NCBI GenBank assembly: GCA_963580455.1
Contig: OY756971.1
Location: 18,003,001-18,067,000, forward strand
Source: Euonymus europaeus
Taxonomy: Eukaryota; Streptophyta; Magnoliopsida; Celastrales; Celastraceae
Reading direction: 5' to 3'
DNA length: 64,000 nucleotides
Below, piece by piece: positions 1-11,579 of the stretch. The notes beneath the pieces were generated by a model. That model ran no database searches. It was given only the letters and a program-made list of their open reading frames with translations, and was not told where the DNA came from. Each line of letters begins with the position of its first letter. Positions within the stretch are counted from its first letter, which is position 1. The position numbers and the translations under genes were made by a program.

Positions 1-680
1 CCACAACTACTAAACAAAACGTAAGAAGCTTAATCATCCTCAAAACCATACCTGACTAGTGGTTTAATGGTGCATTTGGGTCTTCTAGAAATAAGGCTAG
101 AACCTTGTTGTTGTTGTTGTTGTTGTTGTGTTGTCCAATATCTATAATCAAAACGTCATTATCTGAAATAATTTTTGGTTCATCTAACACATCTTTGCCA
201 TCTATAGGTGATAGCTCCACCTCAATCTGAAAACTCTTTTCTCCAGTAGGTGTCTCAATCTACTGTATTTTATTTCTAGCTAACACAAATTCTTCATCAA
301 ACACTAAGTCTATACTATCTTTCACCTTTTGAGCCTTTGGATCCCAAAATTTGTATCCCTTGATTTCATATCCATAACCATTGAAGATGCACTTTCTAGA
401 CTTGGCATCAAGTTTCGATCTCTTATATTCAAGTATGTGCACATAAGCTGGATAGCCAAAAATTCTCAACAAAGAGTAGTCAACTTCTCTTCCCGTCCAA
501 ACCTCCTTGGCAACCTTACCCTCCAGATTCATTGAAGATGATCTATTAACTAAAAATATTGTCGTAGCCACTGCTTTAGACCAAAAATGTTTTGAAAAAC
601 CAACTTGCATTCTCATCGCTCTTGCCCTCTCCAATAAATTCATATTGATCCTCTCTGCAATGCCATTCTGTTGTGGCATC
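1..680 (-). pseudogene. Ty1/copia pol fragment (integrase C-terminal part and linker)
   Basis: On the minus strand, 679 to 260 reads as the C-terminal half of a copia integrase. It begins at the conserved PQQNGIAER motif, which holds the last acidic residue of the DDE triad, and goes on through the 'FGYPAYVHI' and 'KLDAKSRKCIFNGYG' blocks typical of copia integrases. A stop near 260 is followed in the same frame by an acidic linker and an Asn run encoded by a TTG/CAA microsatellite (about 107-130). The two other catalytic Asp residues are missing because the homology ends near 680-720. The element continues past the left edge, so its size, LTRs and insertion site are unknown. It is a retrotransposon relic, not a host gene. 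Confidence 0.85.
107..130. repeat. (TTG)n microsatellite
   Basis: A run of TTG trinucleotides lies inside the copia fragment. On the minus strand it encodes poly-Asn in the linker after the integrase. Confidence 0.9.
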
Positions 681-724
681 TTAAGAACTGAAAATGTCTC
701 TCAATCCATTCTTTCTTTCAGAAC

Positions 725-3205
725 ACAAAGGAGCACAACCTTGGCAGGCTAGATTCAAATTGGGAAGAACCCTACCTCATTGCCAAGTATATAAGCTAGG
801 GAGCTTATAAACTTCAAACCAAATAGAACAAGAAAATCCCTAATAATTGGAATGTTGTACGCTTAAAGTTGTATCATTCTAAAATCCTTTTCATAGCTCC
901 TTGAATTTTTGTAACACTTCAAATATCGAATGTTGAACATAGAAGGGTTGGTGAACTTGTTGCAAACCAGCCTAACATTTCGCTCGTGAATTCAGGTCTA
1001 AGTTTGATCTTCCTAATAATCAAGAAAAAATATCTAAATTGCTAAGAAAAAATATCTTTAAAAGAAAGAATTAGTAATGAGTAACAGTTTGGCGATGAAC
1101 GGCATATTAGATTATCTTGAGTTCTCCACTATGAGCACAAAAAATATGTTTTATATCTTTTGTCTTTCATTATCATTCATTACTTTAGCCAATATTTTAG
1201 TTCCTTAACCTTATGTTTGATCAAGCCTTTTTGAAAAAAATGCTTAAAAAGACACTTCTAAAAACATCCATTAAAAACTCTTTCTACAACAAATAGAAAA
1301 GTGCAGAATACACAGTGAGAAATTCTCGGGCTTAGCAAATAAATGTTCTTATTCTTTATCATCTTCTAGGATTTTCCCATATTTGGCAATCTCTCATCTC
1401 ACTTCTAAATATCTTTGAAGTGCCCACTTTTTTCACACATCCTTGCCACATTAACTCTAGCGTAGATCATGCTAGTCAACACTTGGAGTCGGTTCAACGT
1501 ATCTCAGTACAAAATTTATCCCAGTACCGAAATATAACTGTACAAGAGCATCATACTTACCTTTTTTTCATCTCAATGATGGACATATCTATCATAGCTA
1601 GATCAAGCATGTTGCCTATTACAAACTTATATTTGGGAAGAATTAAATTTTTTTATCCCTGTAGGTAGCTTTGTGCAGCCTAAAATAGTCATATCACTAG
1701 GGAAATGTATGTTGATCATTGGTGGAGTTAAGGGCACCGATGATGGCCTTGCTTTATCACTTGAATGCGAGATGGAAGTATAAATATCTTAAGGCCCAAT
1801 GACCTCAACCTCTTTTGATTTTCAACTTCAACAGCTCCCTCTGTAGGCTCACCAAGCTTCCCTATCTCGACAGAGGAGTCATTCACACTTCGAGAAAAGT
1901 GTGGGAGGACTAATGAAAATGAAGTTGGTAAAATATTGAGGGATAAGAATGGGTAAAGATACTATTTAAGTCAAAATAGAGAAATTGAAAATTGTATTTG
2001 GGTCTAAATCTTAGATTTTTGGGCCTTGATTATTCGAATAGCAAAATATATAAAATAAGAAATTAATTTGGTTTTTTTGGTTAAATTTGAAGCCGAATAA
2101 AAAAATCCAAATTTATAATCGAATTCTAAATCGTTAACCAAAATTAATAACAAATAACTACGATTCAAATCGGTTCCTCAATTGTAAATCAAATTTGGAT
2201 ACCCCTAGCGATAAGGAGTAAATAGTCGGACATGTGATTGGGTAGACAGTTTCAATTTTAAATTCTACTCGAGGATCAAGTTCTTAATGAATTTGGAGTA
2301 TGTATTTGTTGGTTCCCTCTACACCAGGAAGAATATCAAATCGAAATTGGCTGCGTGAGTGTGCTAATATTTCTGCTCAAGGAAAAGATCAAACTGATTC
2401 CGACCCTTCTGATGACGTGTTAGTGGAGAGTGTCTTGTGATAATAGGAAAATCGTGAGCGTACCAAAACTTACTTTCAGTTCAAAGATTGTATAGGAGAT
2501 GTGCGCATATCTAACCTCCAACCAGCTGATTTATGTGTGATTTGGAAAACATAAAAATCACTTGGTTAGGGTTTAGCCTTAATGAAAAAGATTTCAAATT
2601 TCACTCGTGTCACTTATAAGTAGTAATAGAAACTAGAACACCAGAATGCAAGAGCTTCTATTGGGATGAAAAATAATACATTGAAATGTACTGGAGTGTA
2701 TGGTAAAGCGTGTTTTACAAGTTAAAACTAGCATAGCCATGAAGGCTACCACCTGGAGGTGTTTGAACTAAGCTAAGAGCTAAGTAACTAGATAAGTAGC
2801 CAGAATCATACTAAAAAATGATAAAGTTTTGAAACTCTAGGTTTATTTTTGACGCGAGATACTTGCTTCTTTTGTTGATGTTGCTTCTTATAGGCCTTCT
2901 CAATGGTAGTGGCCTTCCTTAGTTCTCGTCATGAACTTCACTTCTGGTAGAGTGGCAAATCATGTGATCTTTTGGAAAACTACTAGATCATAGTATTATT
3001 CTGCCAATTTCTCCATCAAAGAAGGACTGTATATGATAGTGATCCATTTCCAATTTCATCGATCATGAGATCACCTTCCTAGACTTTCTAGGACATGATT
3101 TTACTAGCCTCATCCCACTACATTGGAGAATAGGATATGTGTATGTTCTTGGCATTGAGAGTAGTGGATGACCATCTTGGCCTGAGCATAAAGATAGGTA
3201 ATGAC
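725..3205. other. Intergenic, no gene recognised; possible hAT terminus near 2208
   Basis: No ORF here resembles a known protein and coding bias is absent. The stretch ending at about 2208 has A+T-rich text with several 'aaccgaat/accgatt' words and finishes in ATACCCCTA. Its reverse complement, starting TAGGGGTATCCAAAT, looks like the TAGGGGTGTCAA-type end of plant hAT elements. No matching second end or target duplication was found, so this is only a possible terminus. The remainder is unassigned. Confidence 0.4.
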
Positions 3206-3214
3206 TTCTGAATC

Positions 3215-3416
3215 GGGTTTTATGCAAATAGGTCACTGAAAGATGAGCCAAATTGCAATTAGGTCATTCATCAAAAAACACTTCAATTTTAATCACTCAA
3301 TATTCTAATTGGAAGCAATTAAATCACTCCAGTCCAATTTTCCAATTATAGGAGCTGACGTGTAACGATATTATTGATCTGGGCATTCTGACAAGTCATT
3401 TTGGCTAATGTGTCAC
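3215..3416 (+). repeat. MULE-1 left terminal inverted repeat
   Basis: About 200 bp matching the reverse complement of 7034-7236 with scattered mismatches and small indels. Shared blocks include GCAAATAGGT, CAAATTGCAATTAGGTCA, AAATCACTCC.GTCCAATTTT and TCATTTTGGCT.ATGTG. Confidence 0.92.
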
Positions 3417-3779
3417 TTATTATTTTTCTTTAAAAAATAATAATTTCACACCTCTTAAACACTGCATTTTGACAAATACCCAAATATCAAAACAAAAACT
3501 TCCAAAATCTCTCAAATTTAGCACGACAATGGCCTCCTCTTCGGTTCTGTCTATTTCATCCAACACTGACTTGAAGTACAGTGAGGGTCAGCGATTGTGG
3601 TTTTTGATTGACGCACGATGTTTCGCAATTGTCATCTAAGGTAAGCATCAATGAATCCTTTTTTATTATAGTCGCATTTTGTATCACTTATGGTGGACCT
3701 TGGCCACATGGTGGTCATTGTTCTTCATTTGATGGCATCTTTTTCTTTCAATTTTTTGTTCTTTTAGGGTTATTTTAAT

Positions 3780-6355
3780 TTGTGTGTGGTCCCTCCTCCT
3801 TTCTATTGTAGGATAATAGATCCCACCATTTTCACCATGTTTCTTCATCATGGGAAAATGGTCTACCAAAATATTTCACATATAGTACGATATGTTGGGG
3901 GAGATATAAGGGTTTGGGATAACTTCAATGGGGATGAGTTTTTGATTATTGAAATTATGAAGTGTCTGAGAGAAGTTGTGTATGGCAGTGTTAGGAGGTG
4001 TCTCTATTTGGTTCCCAATATAAGTTTAGAGTATGCGTTATTGCCTTTGAAGAGTGATGATGATGTACTGAAGATGATTTAGTGTATAAAGGGGGAAAAA
4101 TATGTACATGTTTATGTGGAACATCCACTGGATGTTCCAATTTTTCATGAAGGACCTATTCCAGACCCTACATAAGTGGTTGATGTTGAGGTTAGTAATG
4201 TAGATGTTGTTTTACATGAATCATAGCCAATTCATTTTGATATTCCAATGAGTGAACTTGAAGATGATGAGGTTACTGATAGTGGATAGGGTGGCTCAGG
4301 GAATAAAGCAAATGAAGAATCTGATAGTGGGGCTTTAGGGTCAAGAAAGGAAACAACTGATGAATCTAACAGTGTTGAAAGACCTGAAGGATAGAGTGAT
4401 AATGTAGACACGGAAGATTTGCCTGACTCTAATTCAAATCCAGAGTTATTGACCACATATCAGTCTGAAGAGTTGGAGAATCTGGATCAAAGAGTATCAA
4501 TTGATTTAAGTGATAGTGGGTCAAATAATAAAGCTAGGAGTAAAGTGCCTAGAGGGCCCATACATAATCCTAATTTGGAGATGAAGGATGTTAAACTAGA
4601 GCTAGCAATGCAATTTAGTAGTTTGACAGAATTTAAGAATGCAGTCAAAGATTATGTAGTGTCTAGTGGATTTCAGGTTAGATACATGCACAATGACAAG
4701 AAGAAATGTCATTTAGTTTGTAAAGTGAAAGTTGATTTTCCTTGGAAGGTTTGGTGTAGTAAAATTAGTGGAGAGACCACCTTGCAAATCAAGACATACA
4801 TAGATAAGCACAATTGTGTGAGGCTCTTTGTAAACAAGCGGGCTTCTGCAAAATGGTTGGCACTGAGGATAATGGATAAGATAAGACACAGTCCTGATAT
4901 AAAGATCATCGATTTTATGTCATGGATCAATGATCAATTTTAGCTTAATCTTACATTTTCACAAGCATTCAAGGCAAAGCAGAAGGCATTGGAGATGATT
5001 GAAGGCTCTGCCATGGAACAATATGCTAGGATTAGGGATTATTGTGCAAAAATTAGATACAAAAATCCAAGTAGCTCTCGTATAGTTCAAGCAAATAGAG
5101 TTTGTGAAAACAATCCTCCCCAATTTAACATAATTTACATTTGTTTAGATGCTTTCAAAAGGGGTTTTAAGGATAGTTGTAGACCTCTTATTGGGTTAGA
5201 TGGGTGTTTCTTGAAAGGTTGGTATAAGGGGCAGCTTCTTACAGTTGTAGGTCAGGATGGTAATGGTCACATCTATCCAATTGCATGGGCCATTGTTCTG
5301 GTGAAAAATACTGACAATTGGACATGGTTTATGACTCACTTAATGGACGATTTGGGAATGGATAGAGAATGGACTTTCATCTCAGATTACCAAAAGGGTT
5401 TGGAGAATGTGTTCAACAACATGCTTAGAGGTTTGAACATAGGATTTGTGTTAGGCACCTATACAACAATTTCAGCAAAGTCCACAAAGGACTTCAACTT
5501 AAAAGAAAATTCTACAGGCTCACTCAAACGACAACAACTCAGGAATTTGATTTGGAGATGGGCAAAATGAAAACCATATAAGAAGATGCATGACAATGGT
5601 TAGCAAACATGGAACAAAAACTATGGAGTAGGGCTAAGTTCAGACCTACATGTAAGAATGATATCACTCTGAACAACATTTCAGAGAGCTAACAATGGCA
5701 AAATTCTTAAGCATAGGCACAAGAGTATATTGACTTTACTTGAAGAGTTGATAAATGATGCAATGAAAAGGATTGTAAAACTTCAAAAAGAGATGAAAGA
5801 TACAAAATTAGTTGGACCTTTGGTACCAACTATCTGTAACAGGGTTGAGAAAATGATAAATTCAAGTAGGAGGTGAGAAACAATATGGAGTGGAGATGCT
5901 GCACGTTAACTGTTTGAGGTGACTTGCAGACTAGAGAAGTACGTGGTGAACATAGGAGAAAGAACATGTAGCTGCAGAGTGTGGGATCTAAGTGGGATCC
6001 CTTGTTGCCCTGCAGTAACAGCTCTGAGGTAGGTGGGACTGTCAATTGAAGAATTTGTAAGTCCATACTTCACCAAAGAGACATATTTCAGGGCCTACAA
6101 ACACATTATTCATCCCTTGAATGGTATGAACATGTACCCCAAGACATATGCAGAGCTTGTGCTACCACCACCACTCAAGAAGAAAATGGTAGGCCACAAG
6201 TGAAAATAAGAAGGGAAGATAATGAAAGACAAGAGTCAACAAGGTTGAGGAGATCTTACCCAATTATCAAGTGTGAACAATGTGAAAAAACTGGGCATAA
6301 TAGGAGAGGGTGCAGAGTAAACACTACCACAAATAACTTCAGCAATGTCAGTAGC
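3780..6355 (+). pseudogene. MULE-1 transposase (MURA-like), interrupted by in-frame stops
   Basis: One reading frame holds from about 3811 to 5570 despite stops (for example at 4080 and 4941). It carries a PB1-like N-terminal domain (3811-4079), an acidic Ser/Glu-rich linker (4230-4520), a MuDR DNA-binding domain (about 4590-4940) and the MULE catalytic domain. Catalytic Asp residues are in 'LIGLDGCFLKG' (about 5196) and 'FISDYQKGLENV' (about 5380), and the Glu lies in 'NNISES' near 5680 after a frame change. A SWIM finger follows (about 5966-6030), with the expected C.H replaced by C.P ('PCCPA'). A zinc knuckle near 6269-6318 has CxxC and GHNRRGC. The 5' end is unclear; an AG acceptor just before 3811 (tattgtag) suggests an upstream intron. 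The breaks mean no full protein can be made. Confidence 0.85.
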
Positions 6356-7033
6356 TAATTTTTTTTGGTCAATATTTCGTGTCATTACTTTATGTGTAGC
6401 TAACATAGTTTTTTATGTGTAGATGCAGGAAAGTACATCTATATCTAACCCTACTGTTGCCAGTAACACAAGCAATGTCAGAGGAAGTAGACAGGCATAG
6501 AAGAGGTCCAATGTCTAGAGGAGATAGAGTGCATATCAAAGAAGGAATGCCCATAAGGGTTGCCCTATCTACAAGGGGTGGCCTGTCTACAAGGGGTGTT
6601 ACAAGTGAAACTCTTGGTGTTGCAAGTTCTTCAAGAAGAGCTACCTCCCTTGTCCATGGAACTCAAGAATCAACTTTCACTGGTGATGTCGTAATTAACC
6701 ATGTTCTGCTACTTTTTTGATGATATTGCACTGAATGAATGCACAATTGACCTAACATGTAGGTGCTTTTTGGACTAGCAAAAGTTGTCTTTATAATCAC
6801 ATTTTATAATTACTTTTAAGATATTAGGAATCTGGTATTGTAGTTGTGGAATTACTATTATGATATTGTGAATCTGATATTGGAGATGATGTATTGATGT
6901 ATTTTGTGAACAACTTGAAGTTGGATTGTCTATATGAGTTATCAGATTATTTACTAAGAAAACATTGAGTGACTTATTTGTGAATAAACTTAAACTGTAA
7001 TGTTCATATCAAAATGTCAGACCAAATGCCCAT

Positions 7034-7236
7034 TGTCACATCAGCCAAAATGACACGTTAGAATTGTCCAAATCAGCAATATTGTTGCACATAAGCTCTG
7101 GTAATCGAAAAATTGGACGGGAGTGATTTAATTACTTCCAATTGGAACATTGAATGATTAAAATTGAAGTATTTTTCGATGAGTGACCTAATTGCAATTT
7201 GACCCATCTTTTAGTAACCTATTTGCATAAAATCCC
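7034..7236 (-). repeat. MULE-1 right terminal inverted repeat
   Basis: This is the inverted partner of 3215-3416. It ends at the 9-bp TSD copy at 7237. Confidence 0.92.
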
Positions 7237-7245
7237 TTCTGAATC

Positions 7246-8253
7246 GACGACCATGACAGTCTTCAGGGAGAATTTCCGGTAATACCAGTGCATGAGTTCT
7301 TTCGTTTTCGCCTAGTTATGAGTTATGAGTTATGGTTGACAATGTGTTAGAAATAATTCGGGTGATTAGAATGTCACAATACCATGAGTTTCTACGTTTC
7401 TTCAATCTTATTCATCATATATCTCTCTAGTTAGTTTATGAACTGGCCCAAGACACGACTAGTATTTGAAAATCCTAAATTTAAGGCTCATTATCCAAGT
7501 TAGGTCATCCTCTTGATTTCCAACTTAATAATTCCTGCAGAATAACAAATACTAATATAAATTGTCCCTTTGAATCTGTCACGTGTCACCGTGCAATTGA
7601 ATTTTTTCAAATTCATCATGTCACGGTCATGCGCTTATTTGTTGATCATTTTAAGTACAAATCAGATTGCTATATTGGGGTGCAATATGTCTTCCTATTA
7701 ATATTCTTTTAAAAATATAAGATAAAATAATTAATAATATAATAAAAAAAGTTAAAAAAATTAGCCCTAGTAACCCGAGCCCAGGCCAATACTGAAGTGT
7801 TGGTATCACTTTTACATGAAGAGAGTAGACATGAAAAAATTATCTCTACTCTCATACATGAACATGAAACCATTTAATAGTCCAGTCACAGACCTCACAG
7901 TGACAGATTCCCGTACATCATTGGGAGACTCTATACCCTCAAAAGAGTAGACTAGAGAGGTCAGAAACCATAAACGAACAAAGGAGATAAATGTAAAAAG
8001 AGTAGGACTCTTTCTACTTCACGTGATTCTGAGCTTGCAGTCCCGACAGCTGCACTCACTTGTTTTGCTTTTGTGATTTGTCATTTTAGCTCCTATTTCC
8101 ATAATCCCCCTCTCCCTCTCTCTGCCTCCTCTCTATCTTCAAACCCTAAACAAGGAATGAAATGGACCAATCACACCTCTGCCTCAGACGACCACAACAT
8201 ACAAGGTAGAGTGTGCTGAGAGGTCTACTTCTGCTTTCTTATTTTCTCCAGCA
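7246..8253. other. Upstream region of the LRR receptor-like gene
   Basis: Non-coding sequence between MULE-1 and the LRR receptor-like gene. The last ~170 bp are rich in CT/TC runs (about 8106-8140), as is common near plant transcription starts and 5' UTRs. I see no reliable TATA box and no coding potential. Confidence 0.5.
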
Positions 8254-10344
8254 ATGCTGCTCAGACGGCTTTTCTTTCAATATTCTGTTCTTATTTTGTC
8301 AACACTATTCATCATAGTAGTTGATTCCGCCTCACCTGGTGGTGGGTTGAATTTGTTGCCACCGTCTGATGCTGATGCTCTGCTAGCATTCAAATCGAAG
8401 GCAGATTTGTATGATAGAATCCCGTTCTCAAAACGCACTAGCTTTCACTCCTGTCAATGGCAAGGAGTGCAGTGCCAACAACACACAGTGGTACGTCTGG
8501 TTATTGAGGGCTTGGATCTCGGTGGCGTTTTCGCGTCCAATACATTGACTCGGCTTGACCAGCTCCGGGTTCTGAGTCTTCAGAATAACTCGCTCACTGG
8601 ACCCATCCCAAATCTCTCCGCTCTCGTCAACCTCAAATCCCTCTTTCTAGATCACAACTTCTTTACGGCTACTTTCCCACCTTCAATCTTATCCCTTCAT
8701 CGCCTCCGAACCTTAGATTTATCCTACAACAATCTCACCGGTCCATTACCACCTCTGTTAACGTCACTGGACCGGATATACTATCTCCGGCTAGAGTGGA
8801 ACCAGTTCAATGGTACTGTTCCCCCGTTGAACCAGTCCTCTCTTGAAACCTTCAACGTTTCAGGGAACAATCTCAGTGGTGCAGTACCAGTAACTCCTAC
8901 GTTACTTCGATTTGGATTCTCCTCTTTCTCCATGAACCCAGGTCTTTGCGGCAAAATCATAAATATAGAATGCAACCCTAGCGCTCCATTTTTCGGTCCA
9001 TCGGTCTCTGCGACAGCGCCGCCGCCAGAATTATCGGCGCTTGGCCAAACTGCGGAGCTACACGGCGTGGATTTGAGTCGACGGAGTCCATTGAAGCGCA
9101 GAAGAACTGCAGTGATCATCGGATTCTCGACTGGAATTTTTGTTCTAGTAGGCTCCCTCCTCTGCTTCGTTTTGGCAATCAAGAAGCAGAGAAATCAAAA
9201 TCAAGAGAAGGAATCATCAACCGCCATAGTAGCAAATGATGCGGCGACTACGGCTGAGGCGGCAGTTGCAATTCAAACAGAGCAAGAGAATGAGCTGGAA
9301 GAGAAGGTGAAGAGAGTGCAAGGACTGCATTTACAGAAGAGTGGGAGTTTAATGTTCTGTGCGGGCGAGGCACAGCTGTATACGCTGGACCATCTAATGA
9401 GCGCGTCCGCCGAAATGCTAGGGAGAGGAACTATTGGGACGACATACAAGGCGGTGCTTGATAACCGTCTGATCGTGAGCGTTAAACGGCTTGATGCGAA
9501 TAAATTAGCAGGTACAAGCAAGGAAACATTTCAGAGCCACATGGAATCGGTGGGTGGACTCAGGCATCCCAATTTGGTTCCACTGAGAGCGTATTTTCAG
9601 GCCAGAGAAGAGAGGTTGCTGATCTACGATTACCAGCCCAACGGCAGTCTCTCCTCTCTCATCCACGGTAATTGAACTCCGCCTGCACTCGTCTTCTCTC
9701 ACTCATGAAAGTATGTTTGGCTTTGTGTAATCGGATTCATTAAGAACTGTATGTATTATGTATGTGTATGTTCAGGTTCAAAATCAACAAGAGCGAAGCC
9801 ACTGCATTGGACATCATGTTTGAAAATAGCAGAGGACATAGCACAGGGCCTATCCTACATCCACCAAGCATGGAGGCTTGTCCATGGAAATCTCAAGTCC
9901 TCCAACGTCCTCCTCGGGCCCGACTTCGAGGCCTGTGTTGTCGACTATTGCCTTGCAGCCCTCGCGGCTTCAGATAATGATGTCTCTGAGGCTGCCTCAT
10001 CGTACAAAGCTCCTGAAATTCGCAACCCAAAACACCAAGCGAATGCTAAATCCGATGTCTATTCATATGGAGTTTTGCTGCTGGAGCTATTAACAGGGAA
10101 GACTCCATCGCAGCACCTGCATTTGGTGCCTGAAGAAATGGTGAGTTGGGTTAGGTCAGCTAGGGAGGATGATGGTGGGGATGATGATAGGCTTGTAATG
10201 CTTATTGAGTTGGCCATGGCTTGTAGTTTGAAGTCTCCAGAGCAGAGGCCCACTATGTGGCAAGTATTGAAGATGTTACAGGAGATTAAAGATGCCGTGG
10301 TCATGGAGGATGCTGAATTGGACCCACATTCTGGATTGTCATGA
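8254..10344 (+). CDS. LRR receptor-like protein with pseudokinase domain (probable inactive receptor kinase)
   Basis: Two exons, 8254-9667 and 9776-10344, joined by a GT...AG intron that splits a Gly codon, give about 660 residues. Visible in order: a hydrophobic signal peptide (1-25), an N-terminal LRR cap with a paired Cys (CQWQGVQC), about five LRRs (78-225) with N-glycosylation sites, a transmembrane helix (about 286-308), an acidic/Gln-rich juxtamembrane stretch, and a kinase-like fold. The glycine loop is [12 protein letters not shown] and the VAIK Lys is kept (VSVK, about K411). The catalytic HRD is HGN (508-510) and the DFG is DYC (528-530), so phosphotransfer is unlikely. APE is kept. 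Architecture and sequence match the plasma-membrane 'probable inactive receptor kinase' group (At5g67200-like). Such proteins usually act as co-receptors or scaffolds; the ligand is unknown. The frame is open with no damage. Confidence 0.93.
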
Positions 10345-10902
10345 ATTATTGCGGTACCAGGGTTGGGCTAATGCATAGATAACAGAAATTGACGTGTAGT
10401 AGTAGTGTATGTGAATTATTGACATTTGTGTTGGCAGCTACTCTGATGTTATATTACCTGCTAATTTACTGGGTTGATCCTACTGATTTAGAAAATGAAG
10501 CTCGAATCCAAATTTAACATTGAAATTCATTGAGGGGCCCAAGAGGTGACCATGACATCGTTAACGTATTCAGATTGTGGATGCATTTTTGCATTGAAGG
10601 TATTGCATGCTCTGGACTTCCCAATGGAGACGATGTCGGTGGAGAGCTGCTAACGTTGGCTGTTGGGACGCCGATTCATCCATCAACAGAAGCCAACCCA
10701 GTCTCTCCAAGCGGGGTACCCTTTTTTTTGTTAATGCCCTTCTAGTTATGTTCTTTGAAGCTATATATTGATGATCGTTCATATTTTTTAAGTTTCAATT
10801 CTTAGATTCTCAAATGATTTTCCCTAATTGTTCATATCTAACACTGCATTTGGTCATTAGCATTTATTGATTTGATCTTTTTCTTATTGGGTATAAAAAG
10901 AA
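10345..10902. other. 3' flank of the LRR gene, no further gene
   Basis: Contains the presumed 3' UTR of the LRR receptor-like gene and A+T-rich spacer up to MULE-2A. Short ORFs at 10530-10782 overlap on both strands and resemble nothing I know. Confidence 0.5.
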
Positions 10903-11579
10903 GGGAAACATTATCCCCACTCTCTAATTTTAGTTTTATCACCCCACACATCCTCTAATGATTGAAAAATAGTTATCTCCCTCTCGATTTAGGGAGGATT
11001 TAGGGAGGATCAGTGCACTAGTACTCCGGTTGTTCAGCATGATGACTGTCAGATCATTTGAAATAAATATGACCGTTGTCATTTTACTTGATAATTTTTG
11101 GGGGCAATGTTATCCAAGTACATGGTGGCTCTGTTCCCATGCCGCTTCAACTTCTCTTCCCCAAATATACTAAAACCCATCTGCACCAACTCTCCCTTTA
11201 ATCTGAGCTTGCCAAATGGGTCTGAATTCATTCACCCAATTCTTCCAATCGATGAGGGTTCAACTTTCCTTACTGCTGCCACAATTTTCCTTATCCCGAA
11301 GCAAGATGTACTGGGCGACTTAGTCAACTGCTTCATCTCACAAATTAAGAGATACCCAAAAATTGAGACCCCCTCTTGAAGTAAAATCGAAGAAATTGAG
11401 AGCCTTGAAATGTTTCAGTTGAGAATGGAATTGTGGGGGAAGAAAATTAAGAAATTAATACCGATGTCACAAATGAATTTATTACTATATTGTATATTCT
11501 TTACGAATTTTATATAATAGAATTTTTTTATATATTTCTAACATAATCAACTTTATTATTAGGTTTTCAATTCACATGA

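Larger units (their letters stand above)
3215..7236 (+). mobile_element. MULE-1: complete Mutator-like element, decayed, 4022 bp
   Basis: The element starts GGGTTTTATGCAAATAGGT (3215) and ends in the inverse, ACCTATTTGCATAAAATCCC (to 7236). Both termini stay alignable for about 200 bp, and a perfect 9-bp TSD flanks them. The interior encodes a MuDR-type transposase on + in one long reading frame broken by stops, followed by a SWIM finger and a zinc knuckle. A short ORF from 3529 (MASSSVLS...), followed by 'RNC'-like residues in another frame, may be a relic of a GRF-type zinc finger; that is uncertain. Perfect TSDs with decayed coding sequence suggest an element that is immobile now but has not been rearranged. 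Confidence 0.93.
3206..7245. repeat. 9-bp target-site duplication TTCTGAATC flanking MULE-1
   Basis: TTCTGAATC occurs at 3206-3214 and again at 7237-7245, exactly outside the inverted termini of the 4.0-kb element between them. A 9-bp duplication is the expected length for Mutator superfamily insertion. The span given includes both copies. Confidence 0.95.

Noticed and set aside
8781..9182. 133-codon minus-strand ORF across the LRR gene
   Set aside because: It is an antisense shadow of the receptor coding sequence.
11098..11379. 93-codon ORF between the MULE-2A TIR and its transposase as a gene
   Set aside because: No family resemblance and no evidence of expression signals; mentioned only within the element.
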